A stretch of DNA of 5,575 nucleotides from Deltaproteobacteria bacterium (GTDB taxonomy: Bacteria; Desulfobacterota; Syntrophia; Syntrophales; UBA2192), in contig JAPLJU010000097.1 in the NCBI GenBank assembly GCA_026388445.1, forward strand, positions 1 through 5,575, in the 5' to 3' direction. This document shows positions 1-5,099 of the stretch, piece after piece. Under the pieces are notes generated by a model. The model saw nothing but the letters and a program-made list of their open reading frames with translations. It was not told the origin of the DNA and made no database searches. The translations under genes and the position numbers were made by a program. Position 1 is the first letter of the stretch, and the number at the start of each line of letters is the position of its first letter.

Positions 1-458
1 TGGGCGGCGAGACAATGCTGCTGTTGGGCGGCGCCGGCCTGACGACCTCATACTTCGACCTCGGGTCGTCATGGAAACAGGTTACCCACGATCCGCGGAT
101 CAAGGCGGCGGTCGGCTACGTGCCGTATTTCGGGCAGCCGATCCTGCCTGCATTCGGACGCAACCAGCAGGGGCTCGACGGCATTAATCTGCCGTTCCTC
201 GGCATCAGCGGGACGGCGGACACGACCGCTCCGATCTACGAAGTGGAGATCGGCATGTCGCGCCTCACCGGGACCCGCAGACTGGTTGCACTCAAGGGCG
301 TTGAACATGGGTTCGACGATGCCTCGACAAACGACATCTTCACGTGGCTGCTTACGTTCCTTGACGCGGAGGTCCGGGGCGACCCGGAGGCGATCAGCCG
401 TTTTTCCACGATGGGGAGTGTGGCGGGCGGAGGCGATGACAGCGTCTGGCTTTACTAA
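1..458 (+). CDS. Alpha/beta hydrolase, C-terminal part (5' end outside window)
   Basis: The reading frame is open to the left edge and stops at a TAA at 456-458, so about 150 C-terminal residues are visible. The first residues read x-G-G-E-T, where x is Leu, Met or Val because its codon ends in TG. This fits the nucleophile elbow G-x-S-x-G-G of dienelactone hydrolase or PAF-acetylhydrolase-like enzymes, which places the catalytic Ser just outside the window. The rest of the triad is visible: GTADTTAP matches the strand-end acid loop with Asp, and VEHGFDD carries the His. The spacing is normal for the fold and the gene appears to end naturally. The substrate cannot be told; an ester, lactone or lipid is likely. 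A signal peptide would lie outside the window. The first 100 bases are 63% GC by hand count, much richer than the DNA that follows. It is the last intact gene before a recombination scar. Confidence -1.
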   Translation, partial: GGETMLLLGGAGLTTSYFDLGSSWKQVTHDPRIKAAVGYVPYFGQPILPAFGRNQQGLDGINLPFLGISGTADTTAPIYEVEIGMSRLTGTRRLVALKGVEHGFDDASTNDIFTWLLTFLDAEVRGDPEAISRFSTMGSVAGGGDDSVWLY

Positions 459-501
459 AACGGCCTGCCATAAATGTGACGAGGGAGCGACGGCGAATTG
501 A

Positions 502-705
502 TGCCATCTGGTCGAGCTTGCATTAGAAGCAAATAGGCAGACGATAGAATCGGTCATTATGGAAATCACGGGCCATTCTACAAGGGAGATGTTTGATCGG
601 TACAACCGGATTGACGAAGAGGACACCAGGAAGGCTATAGTCCAGATGCAGGACTTCTTGGCAAGTGTTGACCAAAGCGTTGACCAAACAGCAAAAAGGG
701 GTTAA
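502..705 (+). pseudogene. Tyrosine recombinase (phage-type integrase), C-terminal remnant
   Basis: Frame 502-705 follows an in-frame TGA at 499-501 and ends with TAA at 703-705. It encodes about 67 residues, and the start and most of the gene are absent. The diagnostic piece is ITGHSTREMFDRYN: the His of the GH box is at 574-576 and the nucleophilic Tyr at 601-603, nine residues later, which is the spacing of tyrosine recombinases. The acidic tail IDEEDTRKAI and the final VDQSVDQTAKRG resemble the ends of integrases carried by genomic islands. The N-terminal DNA-binding domains and the first catalytic Arg are missing, so the stub cannot recombine DNA. The 15 or so residues before the GH box look poorly conserved, so the true homology may begin near 550. 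I infer a decayed integrative element between the hydrolase gene and the mlaA remnant. The stop codon lies inside a terminator hairpin. Confidence -1.
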
Positions 706-731
706 CCGCAAACGGCTAACCCCTTGATTTT
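696..731. terminator. Intrinsic terminator overlapping the integrase stop codon
   Basis: The arms at 696-708 (AAGGGGTTAACCG) and 713-725 (CGGCTAACCCCTT) pair over 13 positions with one A-C mismatch and a CAAA loop. On the plus strand the stem is followed by GATTTTA, a weak U-tract, and would end the integrase transcript. On the minus strand the stem runs directly into TTTTT (697-693), a better terminator geometry. The hairpin may therefore first have ended a minus-strand transcript, perhaps that of the tRNA-like sequence at 734-764. Confidence -1.
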
Positions 732-733
732 AC

Positions 734-764
734 TGGCGCGTCATCGAGGGCCCGAACCCGGTCA
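734..764 (-). other. tRNA 3'-end-like sequence, possible attachment-site half
   Basis: Read on the minus strand this ends in CGCGCCA. Counting back from CCA there is one discriminator base, seven acceptor bases, five T-stem bases and then a seven-base loop TTCGGGC, which is exact tRNA spacing. Against it, the invariant A58 of the T-loop is G, the T-stem has a C-C mismatch, and no anticodon or D arm follows at 765-800. It shares 18 of 25 ungapped bases with the 3' end of the tRNA-Arg at 1364-1388, part of which is shared by tRNAs in general. Like that gene it is followed by a hairpin terminator, 8 bases away here and 7 there. It may be a decayed att site left by integration into a tRNA gene, or chance. 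Confidence -1.
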
Positions 765-878
765 ATATGTATTATTTGCGATTTGACCTTGTCTTAGCAA
801 GTCCGCTCTTATGCCATAAATGGACATCAACTCAGTAAAAAAACATCATGTCAAGAAAATAGACCTGACCCCATTTTT
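765..878. other. AT-rich spacer without a recognisable gene
   Basis: No coding frame with family resemblance is seen. Bases 771-870 are 37% GC by hand count, against 63% in the first 100 bases of the window, which suggests foreign or decayed DNA. The stretch holds a second copy of TGCCATAAATG (812-822; the first is at 466-476). It ends in AGACCTGACCCCA (861-873), a string I associate with ends of small transposon-related repeats, from memory only. The join to mlaA coding sequence falls at about 873-881. Confidence -1.
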
Positions 879-1247
879 GGGAAGGGAATCTACATTGTCT
901 GGCCGATCCTGGGGCCCTCCAGCCCGCGGGATACGGTCGGGCGGGTCGGTGATTATTTTACCTACCCCATCTCCTATCTCGATCCGTGGTACGTCTGGAC
1001 GGCCGTCAGGGGTTACCAGGAGGTGAACGATGTCTCCCTGAGGATTGGTGACTACGAATCTTTTAAAGATGCGGCCATAGATCCCTATGTGGCCATCCGG
1101 GACGCCTACGTGCAGTATCGGCAGAAGAAAGTCGAAGCAAAGGGAACGAAACCGAAGCCGACCAAGGAAAAGGAATCCGCAGGGACTCTTCCCTCACCGG
1201 GAGGACCCATGGAGCGGACCCGCCCTTTGAACCGTGAAGAGCCCTGA
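879..1247 (+). pseudogene. mlaA: MlaA/VacJ outer-membrane lipoprotein, C-terminal half (5' truncated)
   Basis: The frame from 879 to the TGA at 1245-1247 gives about 122 residues of clear MlaA type. They include IVWPILGPSSPRDTVGRVGD, then DYF and YPISYLDP, then VNDVSLRIGDYESFKDAAIDP, ending in YVAIRDAYVQYRQKK. MlaA is an outer-membrane lipoprotein that works with the MlaFEDB system to return misplaced phospholipids from the outer leaflet. The lipoprotein signal peptide, lipobox Cys and first half are missing (full proteins are about 250 residues). The frame stays open back to a TAG at 795-797 but contains no ATG, and the residues before 879 look unlike MlaA. The only plausible start, a GTG at 1023, would leave a fragment without membrane targeting. 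The tail after residue 90 or so is Lys/Pro-rich and variable. I judge it a broken gene whose front was lost in the rearrangement that left the integrase stub upstream. Confidence -1.
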
Positions 1248-1320
1248 GAAAGTTTGAAACGCTTAAATAGCACGACAGTGTTTGATCGACCGGCCCGGAC
1301 GATCCTGTCGCCCGAATGAT

Positions 1321-1356
1321 AAAAAGGGTTGCGGCATTTGGAGCCGCAACCCTTTT
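1321..1356. terminator. Strong bidirectional intrinsic terminator
   Basis: A perfect 14-bp stem is formed by AAAAGGGTTGCGGC (1322-1335) and GCCGCAACCCTTTT (1343-1356), with a 7-base loop. On the minus strand the stem leads into TTTTT (1325-1321), ending the tRNA transcript 7 bases after the tRNA-Arg CCA. On the plus strand it is followed by a pyrimidine run and would stop transcription coming from the mlaA side. It sits between convergent units. Confidence -1.
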
Positions 1357-1363
1357 CCTTTCC

Positions 1364-1440
1364 TGGCGCGCCCTGAAGGAGTCGAACCTTCGACCTTTGG
1401 ATTCGTAGTCCAACGCTCTATCCAGCTGAGCTAAGGGCGC
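1364..1440 (-). tRNA. tRNA-Arg(ACG)
   Basis: The minus strand folds as a full 77-nt tRNA including encoded CCA. Acceptor GCGCCCT pairs with AGGGCGC, the D-arm begins TAGCTCAGCTGG, the anticodon stem is TTGGA/TCCAA, and the T-arm is GAAGG-TTCGACT-CCTTC. The anticodon ACG (revcomp of 1404-1406) is expected to become ICG by A34 deamination and to read CGU, CGC and CGA. It is the last tRNA of a three-gene cluster, 18 bases after tRNA-Ser(GCT) and just before the terminator. Confidence -1.
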
Positions 1441-1458
1441 GTGTTTTTGAAATAGAAA

Positions 1459-1552
1459 TGGCGGAGAGTGGGGGATTCGAACCCCCGGTACACCTTTTAG
1501 GGCGTACATTCGCTTAGCAGGCGAACCCATTCGGCCACTCTGGCAACTCTCC
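1459..1552 (-). tRNA. tRNA-Ser(GCT)
   Basis: This is a 94-nt class II tRNA on the minus strand. Acceptor GGAGAGT pairs with ACTCTCC, discriminator G precedes an encoded CCA, and the anticodon stem is TTCGC/GCGAA with anticodon GCT (revcomp of 1516-1518), reading AGU and AGC. The long variable arm (TGTACGCC...GGTGTAC) is the main identity element for seryl-tRNA synthetase, whose gene lies upstream on the same strand. It is 30 bases from tRNA-Ser(TGA) and 18 bases from tRNA-Arg, so one primary transcript is likely. Confidence -1.
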
Positions 1553-1582
1553 GCGTCGAATATATCGAATTTATGTTTTTTC

Positions 1583-1668
1583 TGGCGGAGGGAGCAGGAT
1601 TCGAACCCGCGAACCTTTCGGTTAACGGTTTTCAAGACCGCCGCCTTAGACCACTCGGCCATCCCTCC
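1583..1668 (-). tRNA. tRNA-Ser(TGA)
   Basis: This is an 86-nt class II tRNA on the minus strand. Acceptor GGAGGGA pairs with TCCCTCC, discriminator G precedes encoded CCA, and the anticodon stem is GCGGT/ACCGT with anticodon TGA (revcomp of 1632-1634), reading UCA and, with modification, other UCN codons. The variable arm is a short stem, AACCGAAAGGTT. It is the first tRNA after serS, with 104 bases between. That gap (1669-1772) shows no convincing promoter and no U-tract terminator, only an inverted repeat CCCTTCA/TGAAGGG (1699-1705 and 1728-1734). Read-through from serS with later processing is therefore plausible. Confidence -1.
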
Positions 1669-1772
1669 GGGATGTCGTCAAAAGGTTATCCGGTCCATCC
1701 CTTCAAAGAAAACCCCACGCATTCCTGTGAAGGGCAATCGGGCATTTCCGCCGGTTGTAACGGGAGTTTAAC

Positions 1773-3047
1773 CTACGGCTTAATTTTGTCAAGCCCTCGC
1801 ATGTAAGGCCTGAGAGCCTCGGGGATGACGACGCTTCCGTCTTTCTGCTGGTAGTTTTCCAGGATGGCGACGACGGTCCGTCCGACGGCGAGGCCGGAGC
1901 CGTTCAGGGTGTGGACGAACTCCACCCTGCCGGTGGCTTCGCGGCGGAAGCGGATGCTCGCGCGGCGGGCCTGAAAGTCTTCAAAGTTGCTGCAGGAGGA
2001 TATCTCCCGGTAGACGTTCTGGCCCGGGAGCCAGACTTCCAGGTCATAGGTCTTGGCGGCGGAAAAACCGAGATCCCCCGAACAGAGGCTGACCGTCCGG
2101 AAGTGCAGGTCCAGCTTTTTCAGGATGTCCTCGGCGTCGAGGGTCAATTTTTCCAGTTCATCGTAGGAGGTCTCGGGGGTGGTGAACTTCACGAGCTCCA
2201 CCTTGTTGAACTGGTGCTGCCGGATGAGCCCCCGGGTGTCCTTGCCGTAGGAACCCGCCTCGGCCCGGAAGCAGGGCGAATAGGCCACGTGGAGGCACGG
2301 CAGGTCCTTCTCGTTTAAAATCTCCTCCCGGTAGATGTTCGTTACGGGGACCTCCGCCGTGGGGATCAGGTAGTAATCCATCCCCTGGATCTTGAAAAGA
2401 TCCTCCTCGAATTTCGGAAGCTGCCCCGTTCCGGTCATGCTCTCCTTGTTGACCATGAAAGGGGTGAGCACTTCCGTGTAGTGGTGCTCGGTGGTGTGAA
2501 GATCGAGCATAAAGTTGATGAGTGCACGCTCGAGAAGGGCTCCCGCGCCGCGATAAAGGGTGAACCGGGCCCCGGCGATCTTGGCACCCCTGGCGAAGTC
2601 GAGGATGTTAAGGGCCTCGCCGATGTCCCAGTGGGCCTGGGGTTCGAAATCCAATTTGGGTTTTTCACCCCAGTGGCGGACGACGGGGTTGTCCTCGGGG
2701 CTGGTACCGTAGGCGACGGATTCATGCTGGATGTTGGGGGTGACCATCATGAAGTTCCGAAGGTCTTCCTCGGTCTTCTCGAGGCCCCCTTCGAGTTCCT
2801 TGATCCGGTCCGATACGGAGCTCATCCGGGCGATGAGGTCCGAAGCGTCCTCCCTGTTCTTTTTGCGGGTGCCGATCTCCTTGGAGACCTTGTTCCGCTC
2901 GCTTCTCAGGGTTTCCACCTCCTGGAGGATATCCCTGCGCTTCCGATCCAGATTGATGAAGAGCTCCAGGTCGATCTCCTTTCCCCGCTCGAGCATCTTT
3001 CTCCGGACGAGGTCCAAGTTGTCCCTCAGAAATTTCATGTCCAGCAT
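1773..3047 (-). CDS. serS: Seryl-tRNA synthetase
   Basis: The gene encodes a 424-residue cytoplasmic class II synthetase that charges tRNA-Ser (and tRNA-Sec where present) with serine, a normal bacterial SerRS length. Residues 1-110 or so form the N-terminal antiparallel coiled coil, rich in Lys, Arg and Glu, that grips the long variable arm of tRNA-Ser. The catalytic core shows TGTGQLPKFEEDLF (205-218), the serine-site TAE (230-232), motif 2 FRAEAGSYGKDTRGLIRQHQ (260-279) and motif 3 around NGSGLAVGRTVVAILENYQ (382-400). No key residue appears lost. I chose the ATG at 3045-3047 because MLDMKFLRDNLDLV is the usual SerRS start and a GAGGGGG ribosome site lies 8 bases upstream. An in-frame GTG at 3080 adds 11 residues unlike the family and would place that site inside the coding region. 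Two serine tRNAs follow on the same strand; murJ precedes it by 123 bases. Confidence -1.
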   Translation of the reverse strand: MLDMKFLRDNLDLVRRKMLERGKEIDLELFINLDRKRRDILQEVETLRSERNKVSKEIGTRKKNREDASDLIARMSSVSDRIKELEGGLEKTEEDLRNFMMVTPNIQHESVAYGTSPEDNPVVRHWGEKPKLDFEPQAHWDIGEALNILDFARGAKIAGARFTLYRGAGALLERALINFMLDLHTTEHHYTEVLTPFMVNKESMTGTGQLPKFEEDLFKIQGMDYYLIPTAEVPVTNIYREEILNEKDLPCLHVAYSPCFRAEAGSYGKDTRGLIRQHQFNKVELVKFTTPETSYDELEKLTLDAEDILKKLDLHFRTVSLCSGDLGFSAAKTYDLEVWLPGQNVYREISSCSNFEDFQARRASIRFRREATGRVEFVHTLNGSGLAVGRTVVAILENYQQKDGSVVIPEALRPYMRGLDKIKP

Positions 3048-3055
3048 GGTCTTTT

Positions 3056-3062
3056 CCCCCTC
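3056..3062 (-). promoter_or_regulatory. serS ribosome binding site
   Basis: On the minus strand GAGGGGG lies 8 bases before the ATG at 3047. It is a G-rich variant of the Shine-Dalgarno sequence. It supports the ATG over the upstream GTG at 3080. Confidence -1.
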
Positions 3063-3080
3063 GAAAAATGTCCTTTTCAC

Positions 3081-3095
3081 CTATCATTTTGATAG
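3081..3095. repeat. Perfect 15-bp palindrome before serS
   Basis: CTATCA (3081-3086), three-base spacer, TGATAG (3090-3095). It lies 34 bases before the serS ATG and overlaps the proposed -10 region. It could be an operator or a short leader hairpin. No factor can be named. A second small inverted repeat, GGTTG/CAACC (3095-3099 and 3104-3108), adjoins it. Confidence -1.
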
Positions 3096-3118
3096 GTTGA
3101 AGTCAACCGTTTTGTCTC
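3089..3118 (-). promoter_or_regulatory. Possible serS promoter
   Basis: In the murJ-serS gap the minus strand has GAGACA (3118-3113) and TATCAA (3094-3089) 18 bases apart, each matching four of six consensus bases. An alternative -35, TTGACT (3106-3101), is a better match but has no good -10 at 16-18 bases. This is the only promoter-like region before serS, and the exact boxes are uncertain. Confidence -1.
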
Positions 3119-3170
3119 AGCGAAACGGGCGATTAGGCCTTCTCCGGCGGGGGTTACCGCTTCTTGGCGG

Positions 3171-4757
3171 TCAGCCGAACCTTCGGCGGGCGGTCTCCAG
3201 GACGCGTGCCATTTCGCGGTTCCTGAGCAGGTAAGAGGCGATGAAGAAGGTCAACAATCCGACGACGATAGCCGCTGTCAGGGTGATGAGCCTTTCATTG
3301 AAGGGGCCGTCATCTCTCCAGGCCAGGAGGTAGCTGGTAAGTTCGATGGCTCCCCACATGATAAAGGACGCGACGAAGACCTTGAGAAGGGACATCTGAA
3401 ATTCCCGGTCCAGAAACCGGCCGATCCGCCGGGCGAGAATCGCGGAGAGGATGACGACATTGACGGCGGAAGCGATGGAGGTCGCCAGGGCGAGGCCCCC
3501 GTGTTTCAGTGGGAACATGAGGATGATGCTCATGACCGTGTTGACGATGAGGGCCACGATGGCGATCCGGACAGGGGTCTTCGTGTCCTGGAGAGCGTAA
3601 AAGGCGGCGACGATGACACGGATCGTCGAGAAGGCCCAGAGGCCCACGGCATAGTAAAGCAGGGCCTGGGCAGTCAAAATCGTTGAGCGCAGATCAAATT
3701 CCCCCCTTTCAAAGAGGACGGAGATGATCGGCACGCGCAGCGCGATCAGGGCGATCATGGCCGGGATGGTGATGAAGAGCATGAGCCGCAGAGAAAAGGC
3801 GATCGTCCTTTTCATTTCGCCGAATTCTCCCTTCGTCGCCTGTTCGGAAAAGCTCGGTAGCGCAGCCGTTCCGATGGCGATGGCAAAAACACCCAGGGGA
3901 AGCTCGACAAGCCGGTCGGCGTAGTAAAGGTACGATACGCTCCCCTCGGGGAGGAAGGAAGCGAGCAGGGTGCTGATGAAGATGTTGATCTGATAGACGG
4001 CGGCGCCGAAAACGGCCGGGAGCATCAGAAAGCCAATGCGCTTCACCCCCGGGTGCCTGAAGTTCAGATCGGGCTTGAGGTGGACGCCCAGCCGGCTCAG
4101 GAAGGGGAGCTGAAAGAGAAGCTGGAGAAATCCCCCGATCATCACCCCGATGGCGAGTGCCAGGATGGGCTCATCAAAAAAATCCCGCAGGAAGAGCGCT
4201 GCCAGGATCATCGCAATGTTCAGGATGACCGGGGAGAGGGCCGGTGATGCAAAATGTCGAAGGGAGTTCAGAATGCCCATGCAGAGGGCGACGAGGGAGA
4301 TGAAGAAAATATAGGGAAACATGATGCGCGTCAGGAAGACGGTCAGCTCGTACTTGTCGGGGGTTTTGAGGAACCCCGGCGCCATCACCGAAACGATGAG
4401 CGGCGAAAGCAGCACGCCCGCGATGGAGACGATGACGAGGATGATGGACAGCACGGTGAAAGAAACGTTCGCCAGTTCCAGGGCCTCTTCCCTGGACCTT
4501 GTCTTCAGGTATTCCGTGAACACGGGTACAAAGGAGATGGTCAGTGACCCCTCGGCGAAGAGGCGCCGCAGGAGGTTGGGTATTCTGAAGGCTACGAAAA
4601 AGGCGTCCGTGGCGAAGCCCGCACCGAAGAAGGCGGCAACGACCATGTCCCGGATGAAGCCAAAGATTCGGCTCAACATCGTCGCCAGGCCGACGACCCC
4701 GGCCGCCTTGGCGACGCGCGCGTTTTCAGTCTCTCCGGATCTCTTCAAATCATCCAT
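3171..4757 (-). CDS. murJ: Lipid II flippase MurJ (MviN)
   Basis: The gene encodes a 528-residue inner-membrane protein of the MOP superfamily that moves undecaprenyl-linked lipid II across the cytoplasmic membrane for peptidoglycan synthesis. Hydrophobic segments run along the whole chain, as expected for the 14-helix MurJ fold. The N-terminal signature is present: AAGVVGLATMLSRIFGFIRD, then GFATDAFFVAFRIPNLLRRL and FAEG. Ser29, Arg30, Arg36, Asp51, Arg64 and Arg65 match, by position in motif, residues needed in E. coli MurJ. YYADRLVELP holds Arg282, equivalent to the essential Arg of transmembrane helix 7-8. The length is typical and no frameshift is seen. The ATG at 4757 gives the usual short hydrophilic lead, but no clear ribosome site precedes it, so initiation may depend on coupling or be weak. 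It starts 47 bases after the DUF167 gene on the same strand, and a small GACCG/CGGTC stem (4788-4805) lies in that gap. Confidence -1.
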   Translation of the reverse strand: MDDLKRSGETENARVAKAAGVVGLATMLSRIFGFIRDMVVAAFFGAGFATDAFFVAFRIPNLLRRLFAEGSLTISFVPVFTEYLKTRSREEALELANVSFTVLSIILVIVSIAGVLLSPLIVSVMAPGFLKTPDKYELTVFLTRIMFPYIFFISLVALCMGILNSLRHFASPALSPVILNIAMILAALFLRDFFDEPILALAIGVMIGGFLQLLFQLPFLSRLGVHLKPDLNFRHPGVKRIGFLMLPAVFGAAVYQINIFISTLLASFLPEGSVSYLYYADRLVELPLGVFAIAIGTAALPSFSEQATKGEFGEMKRTIAFSLRLMLFITIPAMIALIALRVPIISVLFERGEFDLRSTILTAQALLYYAVGLWAFSTIRVIVAAFYALQDTKTPVRIAIVALIVNTVMSIILMFPLKHGGLALATSIASAVNVVILSAILARRIGRFLDREFQMSLLKVFVASFIMWGAIELTSYLLAWRDDGPFNERLITLTAAIVVGLLTFFIASYLLRNREMARVLETARRRFG

Positions 4758-4804
4758 AGGGTTCGCAGGGGAATGGCACAGCGAGGAGACCGTGCTTTGC
4801 CGGT

Positions 4805-5098
4805 CTATTTACCAGAAAAGAGGAGGGATTCAATATCTTTCTTTTTCAACCCCGCGACGGCGACCGTTTTTTTTCTCGACTGATGTCCGGACACGATGGA
4901 AATTTGCGCCTTCCGGACCCCGAGCCTCTCAGCGAGAAGATCGATGCAGGCCTCGTTGGCCCTTCCCTCGACGGGCGGTGCCGCGATTTTGATCTTCAGG
5001 GCATCGTCCTGAATGCCCGTGATCTCGGACCTTGAGGATTTCGGGAGCACCCGGATATTGAACAGCACTCCGTCTTCGGTTTCTCGAATCGGGATCAT
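4805..5098 (-). CDS. DUF167 (YggU/UPF0235) family protein
   Basis: This is a complete 97-residue soluble protein of the DUF167 family, whose molecular role is not established. Family marks are VLPKSSRSEITG (17-28), LKIKIAAPPVEGRANEAC (34-51) with the conserved PPVxGxAN core, and ISIVSGHQSRKKTV (66-79), consistent with the small alpha/beta YggU fold. The ATG at 5096-5098 follows the stop codon of the DivIVA-like gene by one base (TAA-G-ATG), and the purine-rich GGGAAGAA inside the end of that gene can act as ribosome site, so translational coupling is expected. In many bacteria yggU-type genes sit beside yggT, divIVA or proC, and this neighbourhood agrees. The family assignment is secure; the function is unknown. 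Confidence -1.
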   Translation of the reverse strand: MIPIRETEDGVLFNIRVLPKSSRSEITGIQDDALKIKIAAPPVEGRANEACIDLLAERLGVRKAQISIVSGHQSRKKTVAVAGLKKKDIESLLFSGK

Positions 5099-5099
5099 C

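Noticed and set aside
820..1026. A plus-strand open frame starting ATG at 820
   Set aside because: It runs out of frame with the MlaA homology, has no family resemblance, and its start lies in the AT-rich scar.
1063..1662. A 199-codon minus-strand open frame
   Set aside because: It runs across three tRNA genes and a terminator and is antisense to mlaA, so it is a chance frame.
1669..1772. A promoter for the tRNA cluster downstream of serS
   Set aside because: I found no pair of -35 and -10 boxes with acceptable spacing on the minus strand.
2481..3092. A 203-codon plus-strand open frame opposite serS
   Set aside because: It is the antisense shadow of a well-conserved synthetase, with low-complexity translation and no start signals.
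3156..3187. Two small hairpins at the murJ end (ACCGC/GCGGT and GCCGAA/TTCGGC) as a terminator
   Set aside because: The stems are short and no U-tract follows on the minus strand, so termination is not supported.
4321..4992. A 223-codon plus-strand open frame opposite murJ and the DUF167 gene
   Set aside because: It crosses two real minus-strand genes and is Arg/Ser/Lys-rich, as antisense frames of GC-rich genes usually are.
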